Of a DNA stretch of 64,000 nt, positions 25,942-35,554 are shown piece after piece. The DNA is taken from the NCBI GenBank assembly GCA_011525685.1, contig WYBW01000022.1, positions 186,001-250,000 on the forward strand, read 5' to 3'. The notes beneath the pieces were generated by a model. It was not told where the DNA came from. It saw only the letters and a list, made by a program, of their open reading frames with translations, and made no database searches. Positions within the stretch are counted from its first letter, which is position 1, and each line of letters starts with the position of its first letter. This stretch comes from Verrucomicrobiia bacterium. GTDB taxonomy: Bacteria > Verrucomicrobiota > Verrucomicrobiia > Limisphaerales > JADLHS01. The translations under genes and the position numbers were made by a program.

Positions 25942-27750
25942 TCATTCGCGTTTCGTGTTTCTGTCCGCCGCACCTGAGTCAGGTTGCGCGGACGCGCTCT
26001 CTGGAGATTGGCGAAACGCCTGAGCAGCGTGACGATTGGTGGGGTAAAAACGGTTCGGGGCGATCAGTTCCATCAGGTGGTACTCTTTCAACCACGAGCG
26101 GAAGGAACGGTCGGCGCGGCTGACGGCGAAGGTGATGTTCCGCTTCTTCAGCAGGGTGATCGCTTGACGTAGAACCCCCGCGCCGGTCGTGTCCACGTCC
26201 ACCATCGCTTGCGCATCCAGCACGAACCAGCGGACGGGGGTGGGCGACTGCGTGACCAACCGCTCGACGTCGTCAAGGAACAGGGTTGCGTTGGCGAAAT
26301 AGAGTGGAGCGCCGAAGCGATACACCATCAGGCCGGAAGAACCGGCTGCCTTCCCTTCGTCCGCGGGAAGGAAGTGGCTGCCGTCGGGCGCTTCCAGGAG
26401 CGCTGACGTGTCCGGACGAGACGCCCGCCGGATCACATCAATGACGGACATGAGAAAGGCGATGACGACGGCGCGCAACGGACCCAGGACCAGCACGCTC
26501 AGAAAACAGGCCGTGGCGATCCAGAACTCTGAACGACGCATCCGCCACAGCTCTTTGAATTCGTGAACCTCGATCAACGACAGCACTGCGTTGGCGACGA
26601 TCCCGGCCAGGGCTGCATTGGGCAGATACGCCAGCAGGTCGGTGAAGAAAAGCAGCACCAGGGCAATGGTCACGGCCGCGACCAAGCTGGGCAACTGGCT
26701 GCGCGCGCCCGCACCGTCCATCGCCGCCGAGCGGGACGGACTGTTGCCAGTGAGCAGGGATCCGGTGAAGGCCGCCGCCAGATTGGCCGCGCCGTAAGCA
26801 AACAACATCTGGTCGCCGTCGGCCTTGTAGCCGTGCTTGTTGCTGTAGCTGCGGACCACGAGCAGGCCTTCGCACAGGAGAATGGCCACGATGGCCAGGG
26901 CGCCCGGCAGCAGCTTCAGGTAATCGGCCAGCGGGATGGCGGGAAGTGTCAGCGTAGGCAGCCCTGCGGGGACCGCCTTGCCCAGCACGGCGACCCCTTT
27001 GGCCGGGAGATCGAGCAGCGCGACTACAGTCGTCAGCAGCACCAGGGCGACCAATGCCCCGGGGATTTTCGGCGCATACCGCTTCATCAGCCGCACGATC
27101 AGAAAGGCCGCCACCCCGATCACGACCGAGTAGAGGTTCGCGTGCGGGATGGAGTGGATCATGGCCAGAATCTCGACGAAGTAACCCTCGGTGCTCACCG
27201 AGGTCGCCATGGTTTCTTTGAGGTGCTCCGCCGCCGCCACCAGACCTGTGGCTTCACCGACGTGCGGAGCGGCGAGGATCTTCCGGACCTGGTTGGTGAA
27301 CACCTCGACACCAAGCCCGGTGATGAAGCCCGCCATCACGGCGCGCGAGAGGAAATTGGCGAGGAACGCCAGCCGGAAGATCCAAAAGATGAAGAACAGC
27401 AACGCGCAGATCACGGCCAGCGCGAGGGCGTAGGGCAAACGCGCTTCTCCCGGCGCGGCGAAGGCAACGAGGGTGGCCCCGACCAAGGTGGCCATCGAGG
27501 CGTCCGGGCTGGTGACCAAGTGGCGCGAGCTGGCGAGCAGGGCGAAGACGACCAGCGGGATGATGGCCGCGTAGAGGCCGGCCGCGGGAGGCAGGCCCGC
27601 CACCTGCGCGTAGCCAATGTTGAGCGGAATCATCAGGGCGGCCAGCGTGACGCCCGCCATGGCTTCTCTCGGAACATCGGCCATGGTGATGCCCTGCAGG
27701 CCCGCGAACGGGCGGAGCCAGCGGATCTTCGAAAGAAGAGTGTTGTTCAT
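25942..27750 (-). CDS. SulP-family anion transporter with STAS domain
   Basis: This 602-residue protein has the SulP transmembrane core (about residues 20-430, starting [20 protein letters not shown], with [19 protein letters not shown] near 340) and a C-terminal STAS domain (about 465-570, [20 protein letters not shown]). SulP carriers move sulfate, bicarbonate or other oxyanions across the inner membrane. The substrate is not determined by the sequence. The barrel gene at 25185 is encoded 43 bases downstream on the same strand. Confidence 0.93.
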   Translation of the reverse strand: MNNTLLSKIRWLRPFAGLQGITMADVPREAMAGVTLAALMIPLNIGYAQVAGLPPAAGLYAAIIPLVVFALLASSRHLVTSPDASMATLVGATLVAFAAPGEARLPYALALAVICALLFFIFWIFRLAFLANFLSRAVMAGFITGLGVEVFTNQVRKILAAPHVGEATGLVAAAEHLKETMATSVSTEGYFVEILAMIHSIPHANLYSVVIGVAAFLIVRLMKRYAPKIPGALVALVLLTTVVALLDLPAKGVAVLGKAVPAGLPTLTLPAIPLADYLKLLPGALAIVAILLCEGLLVVRSYSNKHGYKADGDQMLFAYGAANLAAAFTGSLLTGNSPSRSAAMDGAGARSQLPSLVAAVTIALVLLFFTDLLAYLPNAALAGIVANAVLSLIEVHEFKELWRMRRSEFWIATACFLSVLVLGPLRAVVIAFLMSVIDVIRRASRPDTSALLEAPDGSHFLPADEGKAAGSSGLMVYRFGAPLYFANATLFLDDVERLVTQSPTPVRWFVLDAQAMVDVDTTGAGVLRQAITLLKKRNITFAVSRADRSFRSWLKEYHLMELIAPNRFYPTNRHAAQAFRQSPESASAQPDSGAADRNTKRE

Positions 27751-27948
27751 GCCGCGGGTTTCTTAAGTTAATAATCAGTGGTCAGTAATCGGTAATCAGT
27801 GATTGGTGATCTGGTGCATCATTTCTTTGGAAACAGGAAAATCATCATGAAGCGCGGGCTTCAGTCCCGGCCGCTGCCGGGTTTTCAGTTTCGGTCAGAC
27901 CGACATTTGACTTGGTTTCGGCAAGAGGTCTGTTAGAAAACTGTCCCC
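27751..27948. repeat. Intergenic repeats and a duplicated gene end
   Basis: Bases 27774-27810 hold four near copies of a CAGTRATCRGT-like motif. Bases 27819-27836 (TCATTTCTTTGGAAACAG) exactly repeat 28909-28926, which is the last coding part of the barrel gene at 28909. On the minus strand this copy still reads IFLFPKK then stop, so it looks like the tail of a lost or duplicated paralogue. Confidence 0.6.
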
Positions 27949-28173
27949 ATGACGTTTGAAGAGATGCCCGATGAATGGCAGGAGTGGCTGGAGTTGACTC
28001 CGATCGAGCGCTTCCGTCAAAGCGAGCAAATCTTCGCGCAATACCTTGCGATGGGAGGCAGCCTTGATCCCGACCCCGATCCGACAAGTCCTTTCTACGA
28101 TCCGGAAACATCAAGTACAGGCGCTGCTTATGGGCGGCCAGGCTTGCGTGTTTTACGGCGCGGCGCAGTTTAG
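27949..28173 (+). CDS. Small protein paired with a nucleotidyltransferase
   Basis: This 74-residue product starts MTFEEMPDEWQEWLELTP, with SEQIFAQYLAMGGSLDP in the middle. Its last 25-30 codons overlap the nucleotidyltransferase gene in another frame and look less natural, so the functional part may be the first 50 residues. Small acidic proteins of this kind precede nucleotidyltransferases in toxin-antitoxin-like pairs. That role is inferred. Confidence 0.55.
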   Translation: MTFEEMPDEWQEWLELTPIERFRQSEQIFAQYLAMGGSLDPDPDPTSPFYDPETSSTGAAYGRPGLRVLRRGAV

Positions 28174-28828
28174 CAAGGACGTGGACCTGGCGCTGCTGGC
28201 TTCGGAGGAGAATTTCTCCCGGCTGCGGGCCGCCCTGGCCGATCTCAACGCCAAACGCATCGCCGTGCCCCCCTTCGAGCCGGCGCTGCTGGCCCGCGGC
28301 CACGCAGCGCATTTCCGCTGCCAGGGCGGCGAGGCCGACGGCCTGCGCGTGGACGTCATGACCCGGCTGCGGGACCTCCCGGATTTTGCAGTGTTGTGGG
28401 CCAGACGGACAACGATCCAGGACACGAACGGGGAAACCTTCGAACTCCTTTCCGTGGAGGACTTGGTCCAAGCGAAGAAAACCCAGCGTGAAAAAGACTG
28501 GCCGATCATTGACGCGCTGGTCGAGGCCCATTATCGGGCGTTTGGCGACGAACCCACCCCGGAGCGCGTGCGGTTCTGGCTGGGTGAGTCGAGAACGCCG
28601 GAGCGCCTCATCCGCCTGGCCCACCGATTTCCCAACGAAGCCCGCGCCCAAACCACACGGCGCCCGCTGCTGCAGCTCGCAGTGGCCGGCGCGGGCGAGG
28701 CTTTGCGCGCCGCCCTGGACGCCGAAGCCCGCGCTGAACAAGCCAAAGACCGCGCTTATTGGGCACCGCTCAAAACCGAACTGGAAGCCTTCCGGCGCGC
28801 CGAACGGGCAGGTTACGGAACTGCGTGA
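28064..28828 (+). CDS. Nucleotidyltransferase of the AbiEii/MNT type
   Basis: TTG 28064 is chosen because GGGAGG lies five bases upstream and the product then begins with the helix expected before the active site. The 254-residue protein has LLMGGQACVFYGAAQFSKDVDLALL: GG plus the DVD acidic pair of polymerase-beta-like nucleotidyltransferases. A helical C-terminal part follows. Such enzymes modify a protein or tRNA, often as toxins or antitoxins. It is bracketed by an 18-bp direct repeat, suggesting an acquired module. Confidence 0.75.
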   Translation: MIPTPIRQVLSTIRKHQVQALLMGGQACVFYGAAQFSKDVDLALLASEENFSRLRAALADLNAKRIAVPPFEPALLARGHAAHFRCQGGEADGLRVDVMTRLRDLPDFAVLWARRTTIQDTNGETFELLSVEDLVQAKKTQREKDWPIIDALVEAHYRAFGDEPTPERVRFWLGESRTPERLIRLAHRFPNEARAQTTRRPLLQLAVAGAGEALRAALDAEARAEQAKDRAYWAPLKTELEAFRRAERAGYGTA

Positions 28829-28908
28829 GGAAGCCGAGCCGGAGGCAACAGAGATTCTCAAGGGGTTGATCTCTGCTACCTCTGCTCCCTCCTGTTGAAT
28901 CAACTTCT

Positions 28909-29823
28909 TCATTTCTTTGGAAACAGAAAGATGACGGCGAAACGGATTCCCCAATCCGGGCCGTCGTCGGGTTTGTCCGCGTAATAGCGGGCGCCCACGG
29001 TCAAGGCGACGGGTTGTTTGCCGATCTTTACCAACTGCTGAACCATGAGGTTCAGCGGCACCGTCCATTGATCGTTTTCCCAGTCGTAGGTGGACTCGGT
29101 ATTCAAGGTAAAGGTCGTGGCCTTCTTCGTGGTGAAGGAGACGAACGGCTGGAGATAGGTGGCGCTGACATCCGCGCGATCGCTCTCGCCAGCAAAGGAC
29201 CAGATGTGATTTACCAGCGCGCCGTAGGTCCAACCGTTCTGCTGTTTGAGCACCACTGCGGTAGGTCCGGCGCCCCACTGCTCCGCGCCCAGCAAATCAT
29301 CGGTGGCGGTGGGGAGCAGCAAGGCCGGCCCCGCGCCCCAGATCCAACCGCCTTTCGTGGGCTTAACCGGCGACAGAAAGAAGCTCTGCAAAGTGTCCGC
29401 CAACCCGGACTGGCTGGACGTGCCGAGGACGTTCTCCTGATAAACGTAGGGAAGAATCGTTCGCGAGATGAGGAGCCAGTCCTCGTTCAGCGTGATGGGA
29501 ATGATCGGCTGCAGGTTGAGCTTGTACTGGAAGCCATCGCCGTCCGGGCCCGCGCCCCAATCGAAGTTGTTCTGGAGGGGCACGCTGATGAGGGCGCCGA
29601 TGGGGTTCGCGAGGGTCTTGGCCAATTCGGCGGCCTTGGCCGCTGCGTCGTCAACCCCCGCGCCGCCGCCGTCGGAGGAAGTGGCGGCGGCGGGCGCGAG
29701 AGTGAGCGGACTGGGTAAGCCTGAATCGGATTGGGCCTGGGCGACTGACGCCAGCAGCGCGCAGACCGCCACCAAGAGGTTGAGTTTCGATTTCATAGTA
29801 TTGTTCATGGGTTGTCTTTTCAT
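28909..29823 (-). CDS. Outer-membrane transporter-like barrel protein
   Basis: This is a 304-residue product. The first good signal peptide begins at the internal MKSKLNLLVAVCALLASVAQAQ, so ATG 29796 may be the true start; ATG 29823 overlaps the transporter gene upstream by four bases. The mature part has many amphipathic strands (PLQNNFDWGAGPDGDGFQY, WGAGPALLLPT) and ends FLFPKK. This type is often called a neuromedin-U-like or MetA-pathway transporter, with no proven function. It is encoded with two bile-acid-symporter-family carriers. Confidence 0.65.
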   Translation of the reverse strand: MKRQPMNNTMKSKLNLLVAVCALLASVAQAQSDSGLPSPLTLAPAAATSSDGGGAGVDDAAAKAAELAKTLANPIGALISVPLQNNFDWGAGPDGDGFQYKLNLQPIIPITLNEDWLLISRTILPYVYQENVLGTSSQSGLADTLQSFFLSPVKPTKGGWIWGAGPALLLPTATDDLLGAEQWGAGPTAVVLKQQNGWTYGALVNHIWSFAGESDRADVSATYLQPFVSFTTKKATTFTLNTESTYDWENDQWTVPLNLMVQQLVKIGKQPVALTVGARYYADKPDDGPDWGIRFAVIFLFPKK

Positions 29824-30707
29824 TTTGCTGACTGCGCGGGGAGTTCTCCCGCACCTCCCGCACTGGTCTTGCCGGCCCGGGAGCCGAGGAAGCGTGCCAA
29901 AGGCAGCCAGACGATCAGCGGCACTGGGACCGCGAGGAGAGCCATGGCCATCAATTTCGGATCAATGACCGGAAAGGCGGTGACTGCCATCAACATGGCA
30001 CTGCCATTGCGCGAGCACACCGCCAGCGCCATGGAACTACGCTGGGCCTGGTTGAGACCAAAGCCAAAGACATAAGCGACCAGCGCCATGCCAAGGATAA
30101 ACAGGACCTGGCCCGCGATGGCAAAACTACCCAGGGTGCTGAGGAGCACCCGCCAGTTCATGAGCACAACGAAACCGAGCAGAAGCAAGGTGGAGATCCC
30201 CGCGATCTTTTTCACCCACGGGAAAATCCTGCCGGCCACCCGCGCGGCATAGACCCTGATGACCACGCCGATCACCAGCGGCAGCAGCACGGTGAGCAGG
30301 AGTGGCTTGCCGATGTCCCAACTGCTCAGCGTCAGCCCCGGGATCAGGAGCGGTGCCAGCAACGGCATCAGGATCACGGTGCTGACCACGGCCAGCGGCA
30401 TGATCGCCGCCGCAAGGGAAATGTCGGCCCGGGCCTTTCGGATGAGGATCGGCAACATCGGCGCGGTGGGCGCCAGACTGAAGATGAGCAACCCCACCGC
30501 GTACGGCTCTGCCATCGGCAGGATCTTCGTCAGCAGAATCGCAAAGGCCGGACCGACCACCCAGCACCACCCGAGGGTCAGCGCCAGCACCCGGAAGCTA
30601 CGCAACGACTTGAGTGTTTCGCGCAGGTTCAGCTCGAGGCCCATGGACCCCAGGTTCGCCAGGGCGTAAAACATCGCCACGATGCTGAAGGCCTTTTCAA
30701 TGTTCAT
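29820..30707 (-). CDS. Bile acid:sodium symporter family (BASS/SBF) transporter
   Basis: This 295-residue protein has about nine transmembrane helices. Family marks are the substrate-crossover regions around SLAPTAPMLPILIRKARAD and VCSRNGSAMLMAV. BASS carriers move organic anions with sodium; arsenite (ACR3) exporters are distant relatives. It overlaps the barrel gene by four bases, and a second BASS gene precedes it by 49 bases. Substrate unknown. Confidence 0.85.
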   Translation of the reverse strand: MNIEKAFSIVAMFYALANLGSMGLELNLRETLKSLRSFRVLALTLGWCWVVGPAFAILLTKILPMAEPYAVGLLIFSLAPTAPMLPILIRKARADISLAAAIMPLAVVSTVILMPLLAPLLIPGLTLSSWDIGKPLLLTVLLPLVIGVVIRVYAARVAGRIFPWVKKIAGISTLLLLGFVVLMNWRVLLSTLGSFAIAGQVLFILGMALVAYVFGFGLNQAQRSSMALAVCSRNGSAMLMAVTAFPVIDPKLMAMALLAVPVPLIVWLPLARFLGSRAGKTSAGGAGELPAQSAK

Positions 30708-30756
30708 GACCGTTCTCCTTTCATGTGAACTGGGATTCCTTCAATCATCCCAAACT

Positions 30757-31638
30757 TCAAGTTGAGGATGGGGTGGCTGCCTGATCTCCCGCATCGGTCT
30801 TGCCGGCGCGCTTGGCATAAATGCGGGCGGCGATGAGCATGGCGATAATCGGAGTGATCGTCCCGAGCGCACCGGTCGTGACGATGGCCAGCGGATCAAC
30901 CCCCGGAGCGATGTAAAGCGGCGCCAGGGCCGGGCCGATCTGACGGCAGCAGACCCCGATGGACAACACGCTCTTCTGGCGCTCCGGCATCCCAAAGCTG
31001 AGTAAATACGATCCGGCCGTGACGATGAGGAGGAACAAGAACTGCGCTCCGGCCGCAAAAGTCCCGACTGTTCCGAGCATCCCTTTGCCATACACGCCGA
31101 AGACCAGGAGCAGCATGGCCAGCGTATCAATCTTGGTGGCCTTGTTGACGAACGGTTGGATCGCAGCGGCGAAGGATGCCCGTCGGAGCTTCATGACCAC
31201 GCCGATGACCATGGGCAACAGGATGAACATCAGCATCGGCTTGGCAACCATCGCGGTCGTGACGGTCAAACCCTCGACCAGCAGCGGAACCATGATCGGC
31301 AAAAAGATCACCGTGCCCAGGGTCGTAAAGAGCGTGAAGGTCGCGGTGTAGTTCAGGTCCCCGTGCGCCCGGTCCACCATGAGGGGAAGCATCGGCCCGC
31401 CGGGCCCCAAGGTTATCAGGATAAGGCCCATCGCAACGGGCGGCTCCAAGGGGATCACCTTGGCGAGCAGGTAGCCCAGAGCCGGGCAGAGGATGAACCC
31501 CCACAGGGTGGTCAGTCCCATGAAGCGGAAGTCCCTGAACCCTCGCAGGGCCACCTTGAGGTCCAACCGCAAACCCAAGTCCAACAGGTTGCCCACCATG
31601 AAGAGCACCAGCGTAATTTTGAGGATGTTTTCAAGCAT
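30757..31638 (-). CDS. Second BASS/SBF-family transporter
   Basis: This 293-residue protein has about nine transmembrane helices, with LITLGPGGPMLPLMVDRAHGD and SIGVCCRQIGPALAPLYIA in the two crossover regions. It is a diverged paralogue of the next gene on the strand (30757-30707 gap, 49 bases). Two different BASS carriers side by side may work on related substrates or as a heteromer. The pair is followed by a barrel protein, suggesting a transport operon. Confidence 0.85.
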   Translation of the reverse strand: MLENILKITLVLFMVGNLLDLGLRLDLKVALRGFRDFRFMGLTTLWGFILCPALGYLLAKVIPLEPPVAMGLILITLGPGGPMLPLMVDRAHGDLNYTATFTLFTTLGTVIFLPIMVPLLVEGLTVTTAMVAKPMLMFILLPMVIGVVMKLRRASFAAAIQPFVNKATKIDTLAMLLLVFGVYGKGMLGTVGTFAAGAQFLFLLIVTAGSYLLSFGMPERQKSVLSIGVCCRQIGPALAPLYIAPGVDPLAIVTTGALGTITPIIAMLIAARIYAKRAGKTDAGDQAATPSST

Positions 31639-31729
31639 AGGTTGTCCTCCGTCCGTTGGGTATGACTTCGATGTTCATCGGGAGTTGTTTCTCGCGTCGT
31701 TGTGACTCGGGGTTCTTGAATGCGTTTTT

Positions 31730-33433
31730 TCACTTCAACTCGGCAATACCTCGCATCGCCCGCGACAACATGCCGCCGGAGATGTTCTTCGCTTTGAATC
31801 CGTTCTGCATCAGAATGCGCGTCGCGTAGTAGGCACGTTGAGCGGACCGGCAGATGACGTGAATCTCGCGATCCTTCGGGAGTTCGCCCAGCCGCGCGCG
31901 AAGTTGCGGCAGTGGAATGTTGACCGCGCCCGGCACATTCTCGACGACCAGTTCCACCGGCTCGCGCACGTCGAGGAGGAACGCACCGTTCACGGACTCC
32001 CAATGGCTGACCGGCATGTCGCCTCGCAGGATATTCGCCGCCACCATCCCGGCGAAGTTGACTGCATCCTTCGCGCTGCCGAACTGGGGCGCGTAGCAAA
32101 GCTCGGATTCTTCCAGGTCGTAAACCGTCGCGCCCATTTGAATGGCCATCGCCAAGGCGCTGATGCGTTTGTCCACCGCCGGTCCGTCTTCGCCGAGCGC
32201 CTGCGCGCCGAGCACCTTCCCGTTGGATTTCCGGAAGAGGAACTTCAATCCGAGCATCTTCGCGCCGGGGTAATAGCCGGCGTGTGAATTCGGAAACAGG
32301 AAAACTTTTTCGTAGTCGGTATCGCCGAGCTTCTTGAGCGTTTTCTCGCTGACACCGGTCCACGCGGCGGCGCCGCCAAACAGTCCGATGATCGAAGTGC
32401 CCTGAGTACCGTGGTAACGGGATTTGCGACCGCAAATCACATCGGCTGCGATGCGGCCCTGCCGGTTCGCCGGCCCGGCCAGCGCAATCAGACTCCACTC
32501 GCCGGTCCCGAAATCTTTCACTTCAATGGCATCGCCGACCGCGAAGATGTCCGGGTCACTCGTGCGCATGTGGTCGTCCACGCGGATGCCGCCGCGTTCG
32601 CCAATCGTGAGCCCGGCTGTTTTGGCGAGCGTGGTGTCCGGCTTCACGCCAATCGCAAGGATCACGATCTCAGCCGGGAAGGTTTTGCCAGTGCTGGTCT
32701 GGACTTCGAGGCAGCCTCCTTCCAATTGCTTGAATCCGACCACGCCGTCGTTCGCGACGACCTTGACGCCATGCTTCTTGATGTGGCCCTGCACCAGCGC
32801 CGCGATCTCCGGGTCCAACGGGCTGAGCACATGGTCGGGTTTTTGAATCAAAGTCACGTCGAAGCCGATGTGAACCAGGTTCTCCGCCGTTTCGAGCCCG
32901 ATGAATCCGCCACCGACCACGACCGCCCGGCGCACGGGCTTCACCATCTGGATGCCGGAATAGCAGTTCATCCCGGTGAGGTAAGCCGTGCCGCGTTCGA
33001 TCCATTCGCGGATCGTTCGCGCGTCCGGCACCGTCCGCACGTGGAAGATTCCCGGCAGATCAATGCCCGGCAGCGGCGGATGGACCGAAGCCGCGCCGGG
33101 CGAAAGCACGAGCTTGTCGTAGGATTCGGTCGTGACCTTGCCCGTCTTCACGTCGCGCAGGTCCACGGTCTTCTTCTTGGGATCAATGGAGACCGCCTCG
33201 CAGTTGGTCCGGCAATCCATGGCGAACTGGTTGCGGAACGTGGCTTCGTTCGCGACGAGGAGGCTGGCCTCCTTGGGAATCACGCCGCCGACGTGGTAAG
33301 GCAATCCGCAGTTCGCGTACGAAACATACGGCCCGCGCTCCACCATGAGGATTTCCGCTTTTTCATCCAACCGCCGCAAACGCGCCGCACACGACGCGCC
33401 GCCCGCCACTCCGCCTACGATGATGACTTTCAT
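31730..33433 (-). CDS. CoA-disulfide reductase-like flavoprotein with C-terminal rhodanese domain
   Basis: ATG 33433 gives 567 residues; the frame upstream has no support. The N-terminal FAD site is VGGVAGGASCAARLRR (6-21) and the redox cysteine is in SYANCGLPYH (C42). NAD(P) binding is at VVVGGGFIGLETAEN. A rhodanese domain covers about 465-567 with CRSAQRAYYATRIL as the active loop. This is the CoADR-RHD type, which reduces CoA disulfide, persulfides or polysulfide in the cytoplasm. Another rhodanese gene lies at 44797. Confidence 0.92.
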   Translation of the reverse strand: MKVIIVGGVAGGASCAARLRRLDEKAEILMVERGPYVSYANCGLPYHVGGVIPKEASLLVANEATFRNQFAMDCRTNCEAVSIDPKKKTVDLRDVKTGKVTTESYDKLVLSPGAASVHPPLPGIDLPGIFHVRTVPDARTIREWIERGTAYLTGMNCYSGIQMVKPVRRAVVVGGGFIGLETAENLVHIGFDVTLIQKPDHVLSPLDPEIAALVQGHIKKHGVKVVANDGVVGFKQLEGGCLEVQTSTGKTFPAEIVILAIGVKPDTTLAKTAGLTIGERGGIRVDDHMRTSDPDIFAVGDAIEVKDFGTGEWSLIALAGPANRQGRIAADVICGRKSRYHGTQGTSIIGLFGGAAAWTGVSEKTLKKLGDTDYEKVFLFPNSHAGYYPGAKMLGLKFLFRKSNGKVLGAQALGEDGPAVDKRISALAMAIQMGATVYDLEESELCYAPQFGSAKDAVNFAGMVAANILRGDMPVSHWESVNGAFLLDVREPVELVVENVPGAVNIPLPQLRARLGELPKDREIHVICRSAQRAYYATRILMQNGFKAKNISGGMLSRAMRGIAELK

Positions 33434-33532
33434 AATTAGTTTTTGGTCTATTGTTGTGGTTGTTCTTTTTCTCAAAACTCCTGAAATGATCCCGGGGTTG
33501 CTCGATTTGCTTTGAGTAGATGGTTCATGTCC

Positions 33533-34582
33533 TCACAGGTCAGAGAATTGAATGATGACCTTGATGTCTTCGGCATTTCGAGCCAGGGCTTGGGCGAAGT
33601 TCTCCGGCCGCTCGCGTCGCGTGATCAGCCGCTCCAGCCAGGAGCGGTCTGCGCGGGCCAGCGCTTCGCCGGCCTTGTACCAGTGCCGTTTGTTGGCGTT
33701 GACACTGCCGAAGAAGACATTGTTCTTCAGAACCAAAGAAGACGCGACGTTCGCCGTGGGGATTTTCGGCACGGCACCACCATGTCCTACGCCGGTGAGA
33801 CACACCACGCCACTCGCCCCGATCTTGTGCAGCGATTCGGCGATGACCTGCCCGACGCCTGTGCATTCCATGATCACGTCCGGCTCGAACCCGAGGTTGG
33901 CGACGCTGCCACTGTGGTAGGTCGCACCCAGTGCGCGCACGAGTTCAGGCTTGGGTCCGGTTTCGCCCCGGGCCAGAACGTGAACCTCCAACCCGAGTTG
34001 TTTGCCAAGCAGGGCACCGAGCAGGCCAATCGGCCCCGCCCCGGTGATGAGCACGGTTTTTGCTTCCCAAAAGGCGCGCCGCCCCACCGCGAGAATATGT
34101 TCCCAAGCCTTCACCACCACGGTGGTGGGCTCCAGCAGCACGCCGAGAATTCCCAAGGTCGGATCCACCTTGATGGCGTATTCGGGTTCGATGCGCCAGC
34201 GCTCCGACATGAATCCGTGAATCTGTTTGATGCCGCGTTCGGTGTATTGACCGTTGCGGCACATGTCCCACTCGCCCACGGCGCAGTTTGGGCAGGGAAC
34301 GGGATCGGGACGGCGGACGATGCCCACCACCAGGTCGCCCTGCTTAAGTCCGCTGGCCGGCCCGGGGTCCAGGACACGACCAAGGGACTCATGGCCGAGC
34401 ACAAGGCGCGTGTGGCCCGGCGGCGCCCAGCCATACTTGCCGTCCGCAATCTCGACATCCGTACCACAAACGCCGACCGCGATGGCTTCGACCAGGACCG
34501 ACCCGTCGCGCTCGTGAGGCTCGGCGACTTCTTCCAAACGGGCGCTGCCGGGTTGCTTTGGTTCTACAGTGATGGCTTTCAT
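33533..34582 (-). CDS. Glucose 1-dehydrogenase-like zinc alcohol dehydrogenase
   Basis: This is a 349-residue medium-chain dehydrogenase. Catalytic zinc residues are visible in VGVCGTDVE and LVLGHESLG, and the structural-zinc lobe is PCPNCAVGEWDMC. The nucleotide site is TGAGPIGLLGALLGKQ. Overall closeness is to the archaeal-type glucose/galactose dehydrogenase branch, e.g. the conserved VGIVRRPDPVPCPNC segment. It would oxidise an aldose to the lactone. Upstream on the same strand are a barrel protein and a GH63-like hydrolase, which suits sugar use. Confidence 0.85.
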   Translation of the reverse strand: MKAITVEPKQPGSARLEEVAEPHERDGSVLVEAIAVGVCGTDVEIADGKYGWAPPGHTRLVLGHESLGRVLDPGPASGLKQGDLVVGIVRRPDPVPCPNCAVGEWDMCRNGQYTERGIKQIHGFMSERWRIEPEYAIKVDPTLGILGVLLEPTTVVVKAWEHILAVGRRAFWEAKTVLITGAGPIGLLGALLGKQLGLEVHVLARGETGPKPELVRALGATYHSGSVANLGFEPDVIMECTGVGQVIAESLHKIGASGVVCLTGVGHGGAVPKIPTANVASSLVLKNNVFFGSVNANKRHWYKAGEALARADRSWLERLITRRERPENFAQALARNAEDIKVIIQFSDL

Positions 34583-34603
34583 TTTTTGGTGCTTGATTGA
34601 GTT

Positions 34604-35554
34604 CTACCACGATACCGAGACAGCCGTGGCGAAGGTGTCCGAGTCCAGGCCGGTCCCGACCTGGGTGCGGGTGCCGATGTAGGCGAACTTCACGCCGACA
34701 GCGCGGGTGATCGGGATGCCAACGCTAAAGCCCCACCCGAGATTGTTTTGGGAATTGTCGCTCGAAACGCCATTAACAGCCGTGACGCCGCCGCCCAGGT
34801 AGCCGAAACTGCCAGCCAGCCAGAGGCCGGGGCGAATGGTGTAAATCAGGTGGGCATCCACGCCATACGCTGGGTCCTGCTCCAACTGCTTACCGTTGAA
34901 AAAGTCGTTGTTGTCAGTGAAGAACAGGGCCGCCGCAGTCACTTCCGCCGACCACTTGCCCCAGTTGTGGACCGCGCCCAACTGGGGGCGGAACGTGAAC
35001 CGGTTCCCGCCCAGGTTGATCAGCTTGTCATCGTAGTATTGGCCGGTCGGCAGTTGCAGGATAAGGCCCATGCCCACGATCGTCTCGTGATCCGCGCTGG
35101 CCCGGTAGGCGGCGAACTTCTTGCCCTTGAGTGGCGGTGACCCGATCAAGTTCACGGCGAAGCGCACAAAGGTGTCGGCAAATCCTTCCCGATCCACCGC
35201 GGTGGGCACGCCATTGACCAGGCCGGACCAGTCGCCGAATTGATAGGGTTGGGTAAGATCCACTCTAGCCGACTTACCGAGCAACTCGAAGCTCCGGATG
35301 TATTTCACGGCGACGGTATGAAGATCGAATTCAACATCTTCGAGCCTGAGCACTGGGTCGAAATAGATGTCGCCGGTCGTGTAGGCGTAACCCGCGCCGG
35401 CGAAGTTGCCGCCGATGGGCAGATGGCTCCAGCGCCGCGGTTCGATATCCTGGCCCCGGCAGGGCAGTGACCAGACGCTGGTGATGAAAGGCAGCGCGCA
35501 CAGGGGCATGATTCGTTGGCGCATGGTTTTCATCATCGAGTAATGCCGCGTCAT
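34604..35554 (-). CDS. Outer-membrane transporter-like barrel protein (MetA-pathway type)
   Basis: ATG 35554 overlaps the upstream hydrolase stop by four bases and gives 316 residues; later Met codons at 35536 or 35533 would trim the signal peptide. After the export signal the sequence alternates strands (NFAGAGYAYTTGDIYFDP, LILQLPTGQYYDDKLINLGG) and ends TAVSVSW, an aromatic C-terminus as in barrels. It resembles the phenol-degradation MetA-type transporter family. Substrate unknown. Confidence 0.75.
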   Translation of the reverse strand: MTRHYSMMKTMRQRIMPLCALPFITSVWSLPCRGQDIEPRRWSHLPIGGNFAGAGYAYTTGDIYFDPVLRLEDVEFDLHTVAVKYIRSFELLGKSARVDLTQPYQFGDWSGLVNGVPTAVDREGFADTFVRFAVNLIGSPPLKGKKFAAYRASADHETIVGMGLILQLPTGQYYDDKLINLGGNRFTFRPQLGAVHNWGKWSAEVTAAALFFTDNNDFFNGKQLEQDPAYGVDAHLIYTIRPGLWLAGSFGYLGGGVTAVNGVSSDNSQNNLGWGFSVGIPITRAVGVKFAYIGTRTQVGTGLDSDTFATAVSVSW

